Below, piece by piece: positions 26,926 to 36,965 of a DNA stretch of 64,000 nt. How positions within the stretch are numbered: the first letter of the stretch is position 1; each line of letters begins with the position of its first letter. Under the pieces are notes generated by a model that saw only the letters and a program-made list of their open reading frames with translations, was not told the DNA's origin and ran no database searches. This stretch comes from JAGTVG01 sp965365275 (GTDB lineage Bacteria > Bacteroidota > Bacteroidia > Cytophagales > Cyclobacteriaceae). The translations under genes were made by a program, and so were the position numbers. The stretch spans positions 1-64,000 of the forward strand of contig CBDUBA010000013.1 of the NCBI GenBank assembly GCA_965365275.1, in the 5' to 3' direction.

Positions 26926-28392
26926 CTACTTCCTGTTAACATAATCCAGATAATTTTCCAGGGGATCCATAGCACTTGAATTAATGGTTTTAAGCCAGTC
27001 GATCAATGGTTGTCTGTAATTTACCGATGTATATTCAGGATCCGGATCATATTCACTCATGCGGTTTGAAGAAATGGAGTATAAATAGTCGGTTGTTAAT
27101 ACCTGGTAGACACTATCATTATGTATTGGTGTTCCGTCAGACAAAAAGTTACCATCGGTGGTCGTCATACCCCCTATTAAATAATTGCGTGAACAATCCA
27201 ATAGTTCTGCCCCGGTCAGATCTAATGTATAGAGGGTATTTTCAAAAGGTAGTAAACCAACAATGGTTTCAACGGTAATATCCCCCGCTTTTATATCCTG
27301 CCGTATACCTCCCGCATTTGTAATAGATACATCTGCATCGGGAAATGTATAAAACCATGAATCTACGACCATATTTCCCATTTCTACAGATTCCTGTTGT
27401 ATAGTTTCTTCACAATAGCCGATTTTCAAATTCAATTCGGAATCGGACATTGACCTCCAATCCTCAATGATCGATTCAATTGATTGATCAGAAAAACCTT
27501 CTTCATTGATTATGAACTCATTACTTACTAGATTAACTTTTTTAGTTTCGGGGAAGTAATCCAACTCAACTTTTGCATATGCCGCCATATATGCCCCAGC
27601 CTGTATCAAAGCGATCCCCTCAATCTGCCGGCTGACAATCTGATGACAATGTCCTCCTCCAATCACTGAAATATCATAATTTTTTGCGACGGGTATAAGA
27701 TCTATCATCTCCTGTTCACATATATGCCCAATGATTATAATTATCTCCGCTCCCCTATCCTGAAGTACTGGTGCATAGGTATTTATCGCTTCTTCATAGG
27801 GAATAAATTCATACTGTTCAACAAATTCAGGAAATGCAGAGTTTGGTGTACTCAAGGATGATAATCCAATAATTCCAATATCAGTTTCACCAGCATTGAT
27901 CATTTCATATGGCTTAACAAAGGATGGAATATTCCCGCTTCCCTTTTCTATAATATTTGCTGATAAAATGGGATAATTCATTTTCGAAGCATTGTCAACC
28001 AGTGCACTAACAGAAAAATCAAATTCATGATTCCCGAGGGCGGCGGCATCGTAGCCCATGGTATTCATGACATCTACCATCGATTCCCCTTGGAACCAGG
28101 TTGATAAAGCAGGGCCTGTCCACATATCACCACCACTAAGTACCAGAAAAGCATCAGAATCATCATATCCTTCACTTGATTTCCAGCGCCCCAACATACC
28201 TGATGCGCCACCTGCCAGATCATTGAAAGGTTCCATCCAGCCATGTTCATCATTAGTGTAAAAAATGGTGATGGTCTGTTTTTCTATAACAGGCTGATTG
28301 ACAGGCTCTTTCTCACAGGATACCAGTAAGAAAAAGACAATGGTGAAATTTATAATGAAGAGTCTACTGATTACTTTCCGCCACATATCCAT
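26926..28392 (-). CDS. 5'-nucleotidase / UshA-like metallophosphoesterase lipoprotein
   Basis: A 488-residue exported phosphohydrolase. The signal ends in L-L-V-S-C (Cys26). The N-terminal metallophosphoesterase domain has all expected metal motifs, in order Y-T-N-D-E-H-G, G-G-D-M-W, G-N-H-E-F-D, I-I-G-H-I-C and G-G-H-C-H. The C-terminal nucleotidase domain shows N-A-G-G-I-R and G-L-L-P-F-E-N-T-L-Y. It probably dephosphorylates extracellular nucleotides or sugar nucleotides. It has no obvious operon partner; the sugar operon ends 121 nt away on the same strand side. Confidence 0.9.
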   Translation of the reverse strand: MDMWRKVISRLFIINFTIVFFLLVSCEKEPVNQPVIEKQTITIFYTNDEHGWMEPFNDLAGGASGMLGRWKSSEGYDDSDAFLVLSGGDMWTGPALSTWFQGESMVDVMNTMGYDAAALGNHEFDFSVSALVDNASKMNYPILSANIIEKGSGNIPSFVKPYEMINAGETDIGIIGLSSLSTPNSAFPEFVEQYEFIPYEEAINTYAPVLQDRGAEIIIIIGHICEQEMIDLIPVAKNYDISVIGGGHCHQIVSRQIEGIALIQAGAYMAAYAKVELDYFPETKKVNLVSNEFIINEEGFSDQSIESIIEDWRSMSDSELNLKIGYCEETIQQESVEMGNMVVDSWFYTFPDADVSITNAGGIRQDIKAGDITVETIVGLLPFENTLYTLDLTGAELLDCSRNYLIGGMTTTDGNFLSDGTPIHNDSVYQVLTTDYLYSISSNRMSEYDPDPEYTSVNYRQPLIDWLKTINSSAMDPLENYLDYVNRK

Positions 28393-28547
28393 ACTGTAGT
28401 GCGATCTAATTTTTCTTTCAATGCCTGGTTAAACAAATTTAAGATTTTTAGAATACTTTTCTTAATATTTCATGGGTTATAAAAGGTAATTGTGGTTTAG
28501 TTATATAAGTGATATTATAAGCATTAATAAGAGGAAAATGCTTTCAA

Positions 28548-29213
28548 TCAGCTGGCAAATCCCTTGATCATTTCAAGTTTCATCGCAAAAGGAACATTTT
28601 TATGTTTAAACGAGTATTCAATGGCGGTACCAAGTTCCAGTTCCTTACTTATTTTCATGCCCGTCTTTTTTAATGCCAGGGTAAAATCACTGGCCATATC
28701 CTTATCAATTACGATCTTTACAGAACCATAATACAATTCTGTGATCATAAATACACGTCTGATCTTGCCATCATAGTATTTCCAGTTCCCGGATTTCAAC
28801 TTTTCAAGATAATTATCGATCTGTACCCTGAGCAATGGGGACATGAGTCTTACTTTAAGCTCTCCGAATGAAAACTTTTTCAGACTTTTTAACGTTAATG
28901 CCGATCCCAGTTCTCCAATCAAGGGTTGATCGATAGAAGCAACCAGGTCAACATTAATATCTACTGATGCTATGGCAAGATTAGCCTCTTTCAACTCCTC
29001 ATTTTTTGCAGCTTCCAGAGCCTTCTGCCATTCTTCTTTGCTAATAATTTCGGCGTCAAGAAATGCATTAAAAATATGATCCGGCATCCCCCGGTGTTCA
29101 AACGCAGGTTTCCCAAATATAGGATCCCATACCAGGGTGCCTAGAATGATCCCTTCATGAGAGGCTGGTATTAATTCAAGATCATAACGGTTTCTGAATT
29201 TTTTAAGTTCCAT
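28548..29213 (-). CDS. Hypothetical protein, 221 residues
   Basis: I do not recognise this protein. It has 221 residues, no signal peptide or membrane helix, and an N-terminal part mentioning no known motif (M-E-L-K-K-F-R-N-R-Y-D-L-E-L). The middle is a helix-rich stretch around residues 60-80, and the C-terminal half alternates strands and lysines (V-K-I-V-I-D-K-D-M-A). It could be cytosolic and ligand-binding. It sits on the minus strand 52 nt after the lipoprotein gene of the export cassette and may belong to the same transcript. Codon use looks ordinary, so it is probably a real gene. Confidence 0.7.
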   Translation of the reverse strand: MELKKFRNRYDLELIPASHEGIILGTLVWDPIFGKPAFEHRGMPDHIFNAFLDAEIISKEEWQKALEAAKNEELKEANLAIASVDINVDLVASIDQPLIGELGSALTLKSLKKFSFGELKVRLMSPLLRVQIDNYLEKLKSGNWKYYDGKIRRVFMITELYYGSVKIVIDKDMASDFTLALKKTGMKISKELELGTAIEYSFKHKNVPFAMKLEMIKGFAS

Positions 29214-29265
29214 AGCTTGCTTTGCATTACATTAAAAAATCGAAATATAATTTAGCAATTTTGGA

Positions 29266-30471
29266 TTAATTTCCCATGATGCTGACTAGATTTTCTTCAG
29301 AAAGTTTAAACATGCAGATCCTCTCAAACCGACCGGCCACAGCAGTAGCTCCCAGTACAGCCAATCCATTATCAAGGGTTGGTGAAAGACTGACAAATCT
29401 ATAGGGAGTCGAATATCCCAAATAATCCGTCCCTAACCAGGTGCCATCGCTTGCTGCATACAAGGATAGCATAATCTGGCTATTCTTAGTGGTACTCGCA
29501 AATACAATCACTTCAATATTTCCGATCGTCATTCTTACAATATCAACACCTGCATCAGGTATCCATTCCAGAGAAGGATTACCTCCCAGGTCAGTAATAG
29601 AACTTATTCCAGTTGAACTGATCGTAGTCATAGGCAAGGTATAATTGTCCCCAAAATTGAATCTGGACGCAGAATATACATTGGACGAGAGTGGTAATAA
29701 CGCACTAAATCCACCTTCTTCCCTCTGACCTTGAACTACCCCAATTGGATCATCAGCATTCAGGTCAGTATACACCAGCGAAAAAGTATAATTATAAAAA
29801 CCGTTGAAGTAATATAAACCATCTCCTGATCTCCCTGTAAGAAATGGGTATTGTCTCCCGGTTCTTGTAAAATGATCAATGATCGGTTCCTCAATATCAT
29901 CTCCGGGTCCGATGTTAAAGGCTCGGCTATTCTGTATACCTCCATCGGCAGATACGAGGGAGAGCACGGAGGATTTACTGTTATTATCAAAACTCAAAAG
30001 CAAGAAACTATTTCCATCCAAGCTCGCATGCAGAGGATAAGTCAGGTTCACTGGAACCGGATCAATTAAATTACCCCCCTGGCTTACACCATATAGCTCA
30101 ACACTTAGATTAGTTGCATTCATAGCAAAGAAATAATACGTATCATCCAATAATAACCAGTCAGCAACCGGATGGACAACCGTTTCAGGAAATGTAATAT
30201 GATTTACAAAATTTCCATCATTATCAACTTTAACCACATAAACACCAATAAAATCGGATGATTCCAAACGGGTACCGCTTAAAATCAGATATCCTTCATC
30301 ACTAGTCTGAATGATATCAATAGGAATGTACGATGCATTAAAACGGGCATCATCATATATCTTCAGGAAATTTACTGATGGCTCCGTATCATTTGGCTCA
30401 TGACAGCCTGTTAAAAACCAGAGAAACAGCAAGATCCAGATCCTAGTAAAGGACCAGTGCCCGATCCTCAT
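29266..30471 (-). CDS. Hypothetical lipoprotein, possible beta-propeller
   Basis: A 401-residue exported protein. The chosen start gives a compact lipoprotein signal with lipobox L-T-G-C (Cys23). Starts at 30501, 30510 or 30534 are possible; the last would overlap the upstream gene. The mature part consists of repeated strand-rich segments with acidic loops such as T-S-D-E-G-Y-L-I-L-S-G and T-L-D-N-G-L-A-V-L-G, a pattern typical of beta-propellers. No catalytic motif is visible. It follows the outer-membrane barrel gene directly, so it may work at the outer membrane with the DUF1800/DUF1501 pair. Confidence 0.7.
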   Translation of the reverse strand: MRIGHWSFTRIWILLFLWFLTGCHEPNDTEPSVNFLKIYDDARFNASYIPIDIIQTSDEGYLILSGTRLESSDFIGVYVVKVDNDGNFVNHITFPETVVHPVADWLLLDDTYYFFAMNATNLSVELYGVSQGGNLIDPVPVNLTYPLHASLDGNSFLLLSFDNNSKSSVLSLVSADGGIQNSRAFNIGPGDDIEEPIIDHFTRTGRQYPFLTGRSGDGLYYFNGFYNYTFSLVYTDLNADDPIGVVQGQREEGGFSALLPLSSNVYSASRFNFGDNYTLPMTTISSTGISSITDLGGNPSLEWIPDAGVDIVRMTIGNIEVIVFASTTKNSQIMLSLYAASDGTWLGTDYLGYSTPYRFVSLSPTLDNGLAVLGATAVAGRFERICMFKLSEENLVSIMGN

Positions 30472-30511
30472 ATGAGGAATTTGACATTTAATCTTTTCCA
30501 TAATTCCCATA

Positions 30512-31396
30512 TTATTCAGTTGAGGAAAATTCATTGCTCAAGAACCTCAAAGGAAACATAACACCAAAGTTTATAGCCAGGTTATTTAATGATAAATCAT
30601 CCAGGGCATCCCCGATACCGGCAAGACGGTTATCTGTAAAGCGATTAGCTGTATTTGTAATATTTGTTAATCCATAACGGTATTGTATTTCGAAAGTCAA
30701 CCTGATATTACCAGGATCATAATTAACCCCAATACTACCTACGACTCCAGCATTATAATTTACAAAAAGATCAGACGCACCAACTGATAATGACTCTTTA
30801 TTGAAGGGATAGTCACTTCCGGAAGCCCTGTCTACACCATCTACTGTAATAGATTTATTAGCATTAACCAGCCATCCATAGTACCCGCCAACTCCGATAA
30901 AAGGTTTTATACTGCCTTGGAGAAAAGAAACTTTCACGATCAATGGGATCTCGATAAAATCCAATTTATGTTCCTGATAGTAGTTCAATTCGAGCGTATT
31001 ATCACTATTTGTCTCATCAACCCACATATATTGATTGCTGTAGGCAAATGATTCCCGTCTGAAATTGGGTTGTAAGCTTACAATTAGCATCTTATATAAA
31101 TAGGTAAAATCAAGACCCGCCTGCACGCCTATCTTATTGAATTTTTCATAATTCTTATCGAGAGATTGCGGACTTGCATCAATTGGACTGAAAGTAGAAT
31201 ATCTGGTACCTGGTACGGATTCGGTTACGTTACCGCCGATCAATAATCCCAGATACCACTGCTGGTTCAGAAAGGAAGATTCCTTCCCTGAATAATATTT
31301 CCTTTTGTTATTCCTCTTCTGTGCAAATGTATTATCAGGTTCTATCATCAGGAACAGCAAGCAAAATATTAATAACCAGATTGTTCGTGAGTTCAT
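30512..31396 (-). CDS. Outer-membrane beta-barrel protein (PorT-like)
   Basis: A 294-residue protein with a signal peptide ending in N-T-F-A-Q. It has about eight alternating aromatic/hydrophobic strands typical of small Bacteroidota outer-membrane barrels (G-L-L-I-G-G-N-V, F-I-G-V-G-G-Y-Y-G-W-L, L-T-F-E-I-Q-Y-R-Y-G-L). The ATG used lies one base after the stop of the DUF1501 gene (TAG-T-ATG). An upstream in-frame start at 31486 would overlap that gene by about 90 nt and lack a proper signal. It is likely embedded in the outer membrane as part of the export cassette. Confidence 0.82.
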   Translation of the reverse strand: MNSRTIWLLIFCLLFLMIEPDNTFAQKRNNKRKYYSGKESSFLNQQWYLGLLIGGNVTESVPGTRYSTFSPIDASPQSLDKNYEKFNKIGVQAGLDFTYLYKMLIVSLQPNFRRESFAYSNQYMWVDETNSDNTLELNYYQEHKLDFIEIPLIVKVSFLQGSIKPFIGVGGYYGWLVNANKSITVDGVDRASGSDYPFNKESLSVGASDLFVNYNAGVVGSIGVNYDPGNIRLTFEIQYRYGLTNITNTANRFTDNRLAGIGDALDDLSLNNLAINFGVMFPLRFLSNEFSSTE

Positions 31397-31397
31397 A

Positions 31398-33125
31398 CTA
31401 TTTCCTGATAATGAGTTTTTTAGTCTCTTTATAAATTCCTGCCTGGAACTCACAGATATATAATCCAGTTTTAAGATCATTAACATTCATCTTAATTCTG
31501 TGGGCCCCTGCCTGAAGACCATTTTGGACAATTTTCTTCATTATACGCCCTTTTGAATCCATTATTGTTATGAATACCTGAAGTTCGGCGTTAATGTGAA
31601 AGGACAAAACAGTTTCATCAACAGCCGGATTGGGATAAAGCGAATCAACAAAATATTTATTGGCCACGAAATCTTCAAAACCCGTTACCCCGTCACCTGC
31701 TATTGGAAGCTTTTCATATACCCCCCCATCTTCTTTAGGACCATCTATGAAATTTCCAAAGAATACATCATTGGTTATGGTTTGTTTTTCCACACCCATC
31801 CAGTCAAGCAGAATATTTGCATAAACCTGTCTATAATCATATTGCATAGGAACATTTCCATTTTCCGGTGACAGATCAGGATTCGTACCGATAACGCCCG
31901 GAATAACCCCCTGTCCGAATATAAATAAGGGTGCTCCGGTTCCATGATCAGTACCAAAACTACCATTCGATGATATCCTCCTGCCGAACTCGGAAGTAGT
32001 TACAGTCAATACCCGGTCTTCAATTCCCCTGGCCCTCAAATCTTCCTGGAAAGCTTTCATCGCTGAAGAAATATGATATAATTTGGAGGCATGTACACCC
32101 ATGGTCGGGTCGTAAGATTCCACCTGGGTTGCATGGGTATCAAAACCACCTAATTTTACCAGAAAAACCTTTGTTTTTACGCCTAAACCCGGTCCCCCTC
32201 CATCCAATAACCTCGCAATCAATTGCAACTGGGGAGATAAAGTGTTTCTAAGGTTTCCGGTAGGCGCATTGAATGGATATGTTTCAGGATAGGTGATACT
32301 TGTTGTATTGGCATTTTCATAAACCTCCAGCAACCTTTGCGCGTAATCTTCCGATTTATCTTCAAGGTTCAGGATCCAATTCAATTCCTTTCCATATGGA
32401 GAATTGTCAAGTGAAACTGGAGGTTTCCCTCTCGGATCGATCCCCTCATCGTCAAAGCCATTCAGCTGATCGACCAGATTAGCAAAAGCCACCGGATCGC
32501 TTCCAAGAGAGATAGATGTTGGTATATTGCCTTCCTGATGAAAAATCAGGGAAACATCACTGCCAAGTTCGATGGCAAGAGGATCAAGCATGGAGGCATT
32601 TGGAAAATCATCCGGGTATTGCTGAGGGGCATATTCATTCTGAAGATATCTTCCTACCCAACCGGATGAATAGTAATCATTGAATCCTCCCCCCATAAAC
32701 CAGATATCCCTTCCCCTGAAATGAGATCCATTATTATTTTTATAAGATACGCCCTGGATGATCTTTACCCGGCCCTGGTCATATAAATCCTTTACCGCAT
32801 TCATGTCAGGATGCAAGCCGACCTGGTCTGGTGTAGGCAAAGTATTATCGAGCGGAATGATTTTTCTCACACTATTATTTGCCGGGATGGCAATATTGGC
32901 CCTTCGACTATAATATTGATCATATTGTTCGATCGGGATCAGGGTATTTAAACCATCGTTCCCGCCATGCAGCTGAAGTATGATCAATACATTATCATTG
33001 GTGCTCCCTGCCGCCATCCTTGTATAGGTGTTCTGCTCAGCATACAGTTTGACAGGCACACCACCAATAGCGAAAGGCATACCTGCTACAAGAGGGAATT
33101 TCTTTATAAAATCTCTTCTTTTCAT
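31398..33125 (-). CDS. DUF1501 protein with Tat-like signal and T9SS C-terminal sorting domain
   Basis: A 575-residue exported protein. The N-terminus M-K-R-R-D-F-I-K-K followed by a hydrophobic stretch resembles a twin-arginine signal. The DUF1501 core, related to sulfatase/alkaline phosphatase folds, shows L-H-G-G-N-D-G near residue 55, G-G-F-D-T-H, and T-S-E-F-G-R-R with G-T-D-H-G-T-G. The last 80 residues match a type IX secretion type A sorting domain: L-Y-P-N-P-A, then a G-R-I-x-K segment, G-L-Y-I-C and a basic end. It should be delivered to the cell surface. It is the partner of the adjacent DUF1800 gene. Confidence 0.9.
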   Translation of the reverse strand: MKRRDFIKKFPLVAGMPFAIGGVPVKLYAEQNTYTRMAAGSTNDNVLIILQLHGGNDGLNTLIPIEQYDQYYSRRANIAIPANNSVRKIIPLDNTLPTPDQVGLHPDMNAVKDLYDQGRVKIIQGVSYKNNNGSHFRGRDIWFMGGGFNDYYSSGWVGRYLQNEYAPQQYPDDFPNASMLDPLAIELGSDVSLIFHQEGNIPTSISLGSDPVAFANLVDQLNGFDDEGIDPRGKPPVSLDNSPYGKELNWILNLEDKSEDYAQRLLEVYENANTTSITYPETYPFNAPTGNLRNTLSPQLQLIARLLDGGGPGLGVKTKVFLVKLGGFDTHATQVESYDPTMGVHASKLYHISSAMKAFQEDLRARGIEDRVLTVTTSEFGRRISSNGSFGTDHGTGAPLFIFGQGVIPGVIGTNPDLSPENGNVPMQYDYRQVYANILLDWMGVEKQTITNDVFFGNFIDGPKEDGGVYEKLPIAGDGVTGFEDFVANKYFVDSLYPNPAVDETVLSFHINAELQVFITIMDSKGRIMKKIVQNGLQAGAHRIKMNVNDLKTGLYICEFQAGIYKETKKLIIRK

Positions 33126-33130
33126 ATGCT

Positions 33131-34882
33131 TTACATTAACTGGTATTCTGGTGATTGCAACATGGAATTCATAAGGTTTTTCAACTGATTCCTTACCACT
33201 TCATTGTCGACCGGATTATTCCACCTGAAAGTCCAGGCTGTTAAAGGATCAGCATCTATTTGCGGATCGAACAGGAAAGCGTATCTGAAATATCGCAATC
33301 TTTCATTAGTTACTTCGGCGCTGTCATCATTATCGCTGAATGTCAGATTATCCGATACTGGCAATAAGTATTCCACCAATGCAATGATCAAGGTTTCGGC
33401 ATTTTCTGCAACATTGTTAGGAAAATTATCTCTGATAAACTGAAGCAAGTCAAATGAGTTTATCGAAACCATCATATCCATCCCATCCAGAAACTGTCTC
33501 ACAAAATCATATCTTCTTGTCAGGTAGTTGGTGGAGATCCAGTTCCTGTTATATACCGGGTACTGATGATAAGCAGAATAACCCGCCACCTCGAATGGTT
33601 CATAGAAATCAAGGCCCTGGTAATCCATACTTCTTAAAAGATCTGATGTTACCTCATAGAAGTTTGTAATATCCCCCTGGTAATCAGGCAGTGATAACTC
33701 AAAGAACTGATTAGTCTCCAGGATCAAATCCAAGGGTGACTTTATTATCCCGCCAAAATTATTGTCGTCCACTCCTGCATTCGCATCATAAAAATGCTGA
33801 CTGGCCAATAACTCTTCAATTACAGTCTGGATTTTATATCCGCTGGAAATAAATGTATCAGCCATTTCACCAATTATATTATTTTCTATTTCGGTTGTTA
33901 TATCATGATAGACAAAAAACCGGTATATCTTTCTACATACATGCCTTGCAGTCTCATCTTTTGAATATAACAATTCGATCAGTTGACTGATCTCATCAAT
34001 GGCAACTTCCTCATTAGTCACAGCCGGATCAGCAACAAGAACCGGATCAGGACTAATCACTGCATTATCAAGCCTGTCGCTAAATTGTTTGGAACCAGTA
34101 TCGTGCTGGGTAGCATTAATTCCACCCCTGGCCCTCCCTCTAGGCAGAGCTGTTTCCTGATCAATAGTTATAAAATCTTCATCAATGTCGAATCCGGACA
34201 GGATCCTCGCAGCCGACTGAACATCCTCTTCTTTAAAGTTAAAGTAATCCCCCGGCTCAGTAGCATCCGGCAAAGTACCTTCCAGACCACGGCCGATAGT
34301 ATACAATTCCATTAATTCCCTGGCAAAATTCTCGTTTGGATTTCCCTTTACATTCAATCTTCCGTCAAGAAATTTAAGCATCGCATTGTCGAGGCATATC
34401 TTCTTGGTCAGGTTTTTAAAGTTAAATTCAACATCCAGATCCCTATCCAAAGCATAAATTCTGAAAAGTTGATTCTGAAAATACAGGGATCTGCTGTTGC
34501 CCACTACAGACTGTTTAGTTGTAAAATGGGTATGCATAAACAACACGATTTTCTCCCGTACCTGATAAGAAAGCTTAACATTTAAAGCCTGACCTGATCC
34601 TAACATCTGGCCAATAACCCAGCCTTTAAAATATTCCTGCAACTCTGAATCTTCACTTCCGGAATTTGATGCACCATTGGTGATCCATTCGGCGTTGGTA
34701 AGTGGATCGATAGGAAGGACCGGATCAGGTAAAGAATTACCAAACAGACTGCTCACAGCTGCCAGCGCTGTTTGAGATGCAAAAGCATCAATATCAGCCT
34801 TTGATCCTCCAAATGCCGCCCGTCTTAATAAATGTGCTGCTCTTTTTATACCCAGAGTTCCGGTAAAACTTGGTAATGGCAT
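33131..34882 (-). CDS. DUF1800 domain protein
   Basis: A 583-residue protein of the DUF1800 family, which is nearly always next to a DUF1501 gene in Bacteroidota, Planctomycetota and others. Visible family features are an N-terminal A-A-H-L-L-R-R-A-A-F-G-G, a middle N-E-N-F-A-R-E-L-M-E-L-Y-T-I-G, and a later D-V-Q-S-A-A-R-I-L-S-G-F. No obvious signal peptide is seen at the chosen start, although the family is thought to act outside the cytoplasm. It is the first gene of the cassette, and its stop is 5 nt before the DUF1501 start. The function is unknown. Confidence 0.88.
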   Translation of the reverse strand: MPLPSFTGTLGIKRAAHLLRRAAFGGSKADIDAFASQTALAAVSSLFGNSLPDPVLPIDPLTNAEWITNGASNSGSEDSELQEYFKGWVIGQMLGSGQALNVKLSYQVREKIVLFMHTHFTTKQSVVGNSRSLYFQNQLFRIYALDRDLDVEFNFKNLTKKICLDNAMLKFLDGRLNVKGNPNENFARELMELYTIGRGLEGTLPDATEPGDYFNFKEEDVQSAARILSGFDIDEDFITIDQETALPRGRARGGINATQHDTGSKQFSDRLDNAVISPDPVLVADPAVTNEEVAIDEISQLIELLYSKDETARHVCRKIYRFFVYHDITTEIENNIIGEMADTFISSGYKIQTVIEELLASQHFYDANAGVDDNNFGGIIKSPLDLILETNQFFELSLPDYQGDITNFYEVTSDLLRSMDYQGLDFYEPFEVAGYSAYHQYPVYNRNWISTNYLTRRYDFVRQFLDGMDMMVSINSFDLLQFIRDNFPNNVAENAETLIIALVEYLLPVSDNLTFSDNDDSAEVTNERLRYFRYAFLFDPQIDADPLTAWTFRWNNPVDNEVVRNQLKNLMNSMLQSPEYQLM

Positions 34883-35177
34883 AATCTATTATTTTAAGGT
34901 ATTATTATGCTGTCAAACTAGTTGAATATATGATTTACTACGGTTTCTTGTTAGAATAATTTTTAAAAGAGCACAATTTTCCTGAAACAAAAATGGGATG
35001 TATATTTTTTTTTCTACTAATGTAAGGCAAAACTGAAAATTGCATAAAATTTAATGGAGATTTATTACCGTTCAGTATTTAAGCTGGTTTCAGATATCAA
35101 TATTTTTTAGATCTGCCTTTTCAAATATGATAATTTGCTTATTTTGCATCTCTTTTACTTAAAAATGACGAATAGGG

Positions 35178-36959
35178 ATGAATTTTCTTAGTGCTATTGT
35201 AGATTTTGCAGAAAGCAGATATGACGGAGAGGCTTTACGCTATAAGCCTTTGGGATCACCTGACTGGACCAGTTTGTCATGGAAGAAGTTTGCTGATATG
35301 ACACGTAAGACTTCAGCTGCTTTGAAGCATTTAGGTGTAAAAAGGGGAGATAATGTGGCCATATATTCACAAAACATGCCGGAATGGACAATTTCTGATC
35401 TGGGGATTATGTGTTTAAATGCTGTCTCTGTACCCATCTATGCTACCAATACAAGTGAACAGGCTAAATATATCATTGATGAGGCTGAAGTCCGGATTCT
35501 ATTTGTCGGGGAGGAAGAACAATACCTGAAAGCCCTGGAAATATATTCTCGGGATGATAGCATACTTGAAAAAATCATTGTATTTGACAAGAGGGTAAAA
35601 ATAGAATCATCTGCGGCCATATATTTTGGTGACTTTCTGAAATTGGGCAATGACATATCCCTGGAAAGCATAAAGGAAGTATCTGAAAGCATATCAGAAG
35701 ATGACCTGGCAACCATAATATATACTTCCGGAACGACAGGCGTCCCTAAAGGAGTTATGCTAACGCACAAGAATTTCAATGTAACGGCAAAAATTCATGA
35801 TTTAAGACTAAAAATTGATCAGAATAACCATTCGCTGGCATTTTTACCACTTAGCCACATATTTGAGAGAGCATGGTCACTATATGCCCTCTACAAAGGT
35901 GTTGGTGTATCTTATCTGTCGGACCCGAAACAGATCATTGAAACGTTAAAAGAGGTCAGGCCTACGATGATGTGTTCGGTACCCAGGCTATATCAGAAAG
36001 CTTATCACACGATTTTAGCAAAAATTGAGAGTTCATCAAATTTAAAGAAAGCGCTATTCAATGCAGCATACAGTGCAGGTAAAAAAGTTGCTGAACATAA
36101 GAGAACCGGTACTGAAATACCGTTACTATTGGCGATTAAACACAAAGTTCTGGACACGATTGTTTTAAAAAAGATCCGTAAAGCCTTTGGTGGCAGGTTG
36201 AAATTTATGCCTTGCGCCGGCGCCCCTTTATCTGCGGAAATTACAAGTTTTTTCCATTCAATAGGAATGCCCATTTTGATAGGTTATGGTCTTACCGAAA
36301 CCACGGCCACGGTTACGGTATTTCCCGATTCGGGTTATGAATTCGGGACTGTGGGATTACCCATGCCAGAGGTCGAAGTTAAAATCGGCCCGGATGACGA
36401 GATTTGGGTGCGCGGTGAAACTGTAATGAAAGGCTATTATAAAAAACCGGAGGAAACAGCGAAGGTTATGCAGGATGGTTGGCTAAAAACCGGTGATGCA
36501 GGTAGCCTCAGTGAGGCCGGGATACTCACCATTACCGACAGGATAAAAGATCTTATGAAAACTTCCGGTGGTAAATACGTCGCTCCACAACCGGTTGAAT
36601 CACTCCTCACCAATGATAATTTCATTGAAAATGCGATTTTAATCGGTGATGACAAACCTTATGTTACAGCCCTGCTGGTGCCCAATTTTGAAGCCTTGAA
36701 GGAATATGCACATTCAATGAACCTGAAATACCACGATTTAGAGGAGCTGATCAAAAAGAGCGGTATCATTGAATTTTATGACGAAAAGATTGAAAAACTA
36801 CAAAAAAGTCTGGCAAACTTCGAGAAAGTCAAAAAATTCAGGCTGCTAGCTCAGGATTTCAATATGCAATTGGGTGAACTTACCCCCACATTAAAGATCA
36901 GGAGAGAAATGATTTTGAAGAACTTCACTCCATTGATAGAGGAAATGTATGCTTTGTAA
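35178..36959 (+). CDS. Long-chain fatty acid-CoA ligase (AMP-dependent synthetase)
   Basis: A 593-residue adenylate-forming enzyme. The P-loop A10-type core Y-T-S-G-T-T-G-V-P-K-G lies near residue 190, with Y-G-L-T-E-T-T-A near 370. The adenosine-contacting G-W-L-K-T-G-D-A-G and the C-terminal hinge region D-R-I-K-D-L-M-K-T-S-G-G-K follow. The arrangement fits the long-chain acyl-CoA synthetase subfamily common in Bacteroidota. It activates fatty acids with ATP and CoA for degradation or lipid synthesis, is probably membrane-associated, and is transcribed alone. Confidence 0.92.
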   Translation: MNFLSAIVDFAESRYDGEALRYKPLGSPDWTSLSWKKFADMTRKTSAALKHLGVKRGDNVAIYSQNMPEWTISDLGIMCLNAVSVPIYATNTSEQAKYIIDEAEVRILFVGEEEQYLKALEIYSRDDSILEKIIVFDKRVKIESSAAIYFGDFLKLGNDISLESIKEVSESISEDDLATIIYTSGTTGVPKGVMLTHKNFNVTAKIHDLRLKIDQNNHSLAFLPLSHIFERAWSLYALYKGVGVSYLSDPKQIIETLKEVRPTMMCSVPRLYQKAYHTILAKIESSSNLKKALFNAAYSAGKKVAEHKRTGTEIPLLLAIKHKVLDTIVLKKIRKAFGGRLKFMPCAGAPLSAEITSFFHSIGMPILIGYGLTETTATVTVFPDSGYEFGTVGLPMPEVEVKIGPDDEIWVRGETVMKGYYKKPEETAKVMQDGWLKTGDAGSLSEAGILTITDRIKDLMKTSGGKYVAPQPVESLLTNDNFIENAILIGDDKPYVTALLVPNFEALKEYAHSMNLKYHDLEELIKKSGIIEFYDEKIEKLQKSLANFEKVKKFRLLAQDFNMQLGELTPTLKIRREMILKNFTPLIEEMYAL

Positions 36960-36965
36960 TTCAGT

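Noticed and set aside
35438..35779. 113-residue minus-strand frame opposite the acyl-CoA synthetase gene
   Set aside because: It is antisense to a well-conserved enzyme domain and shows Ser/Met-rich shadow composition.
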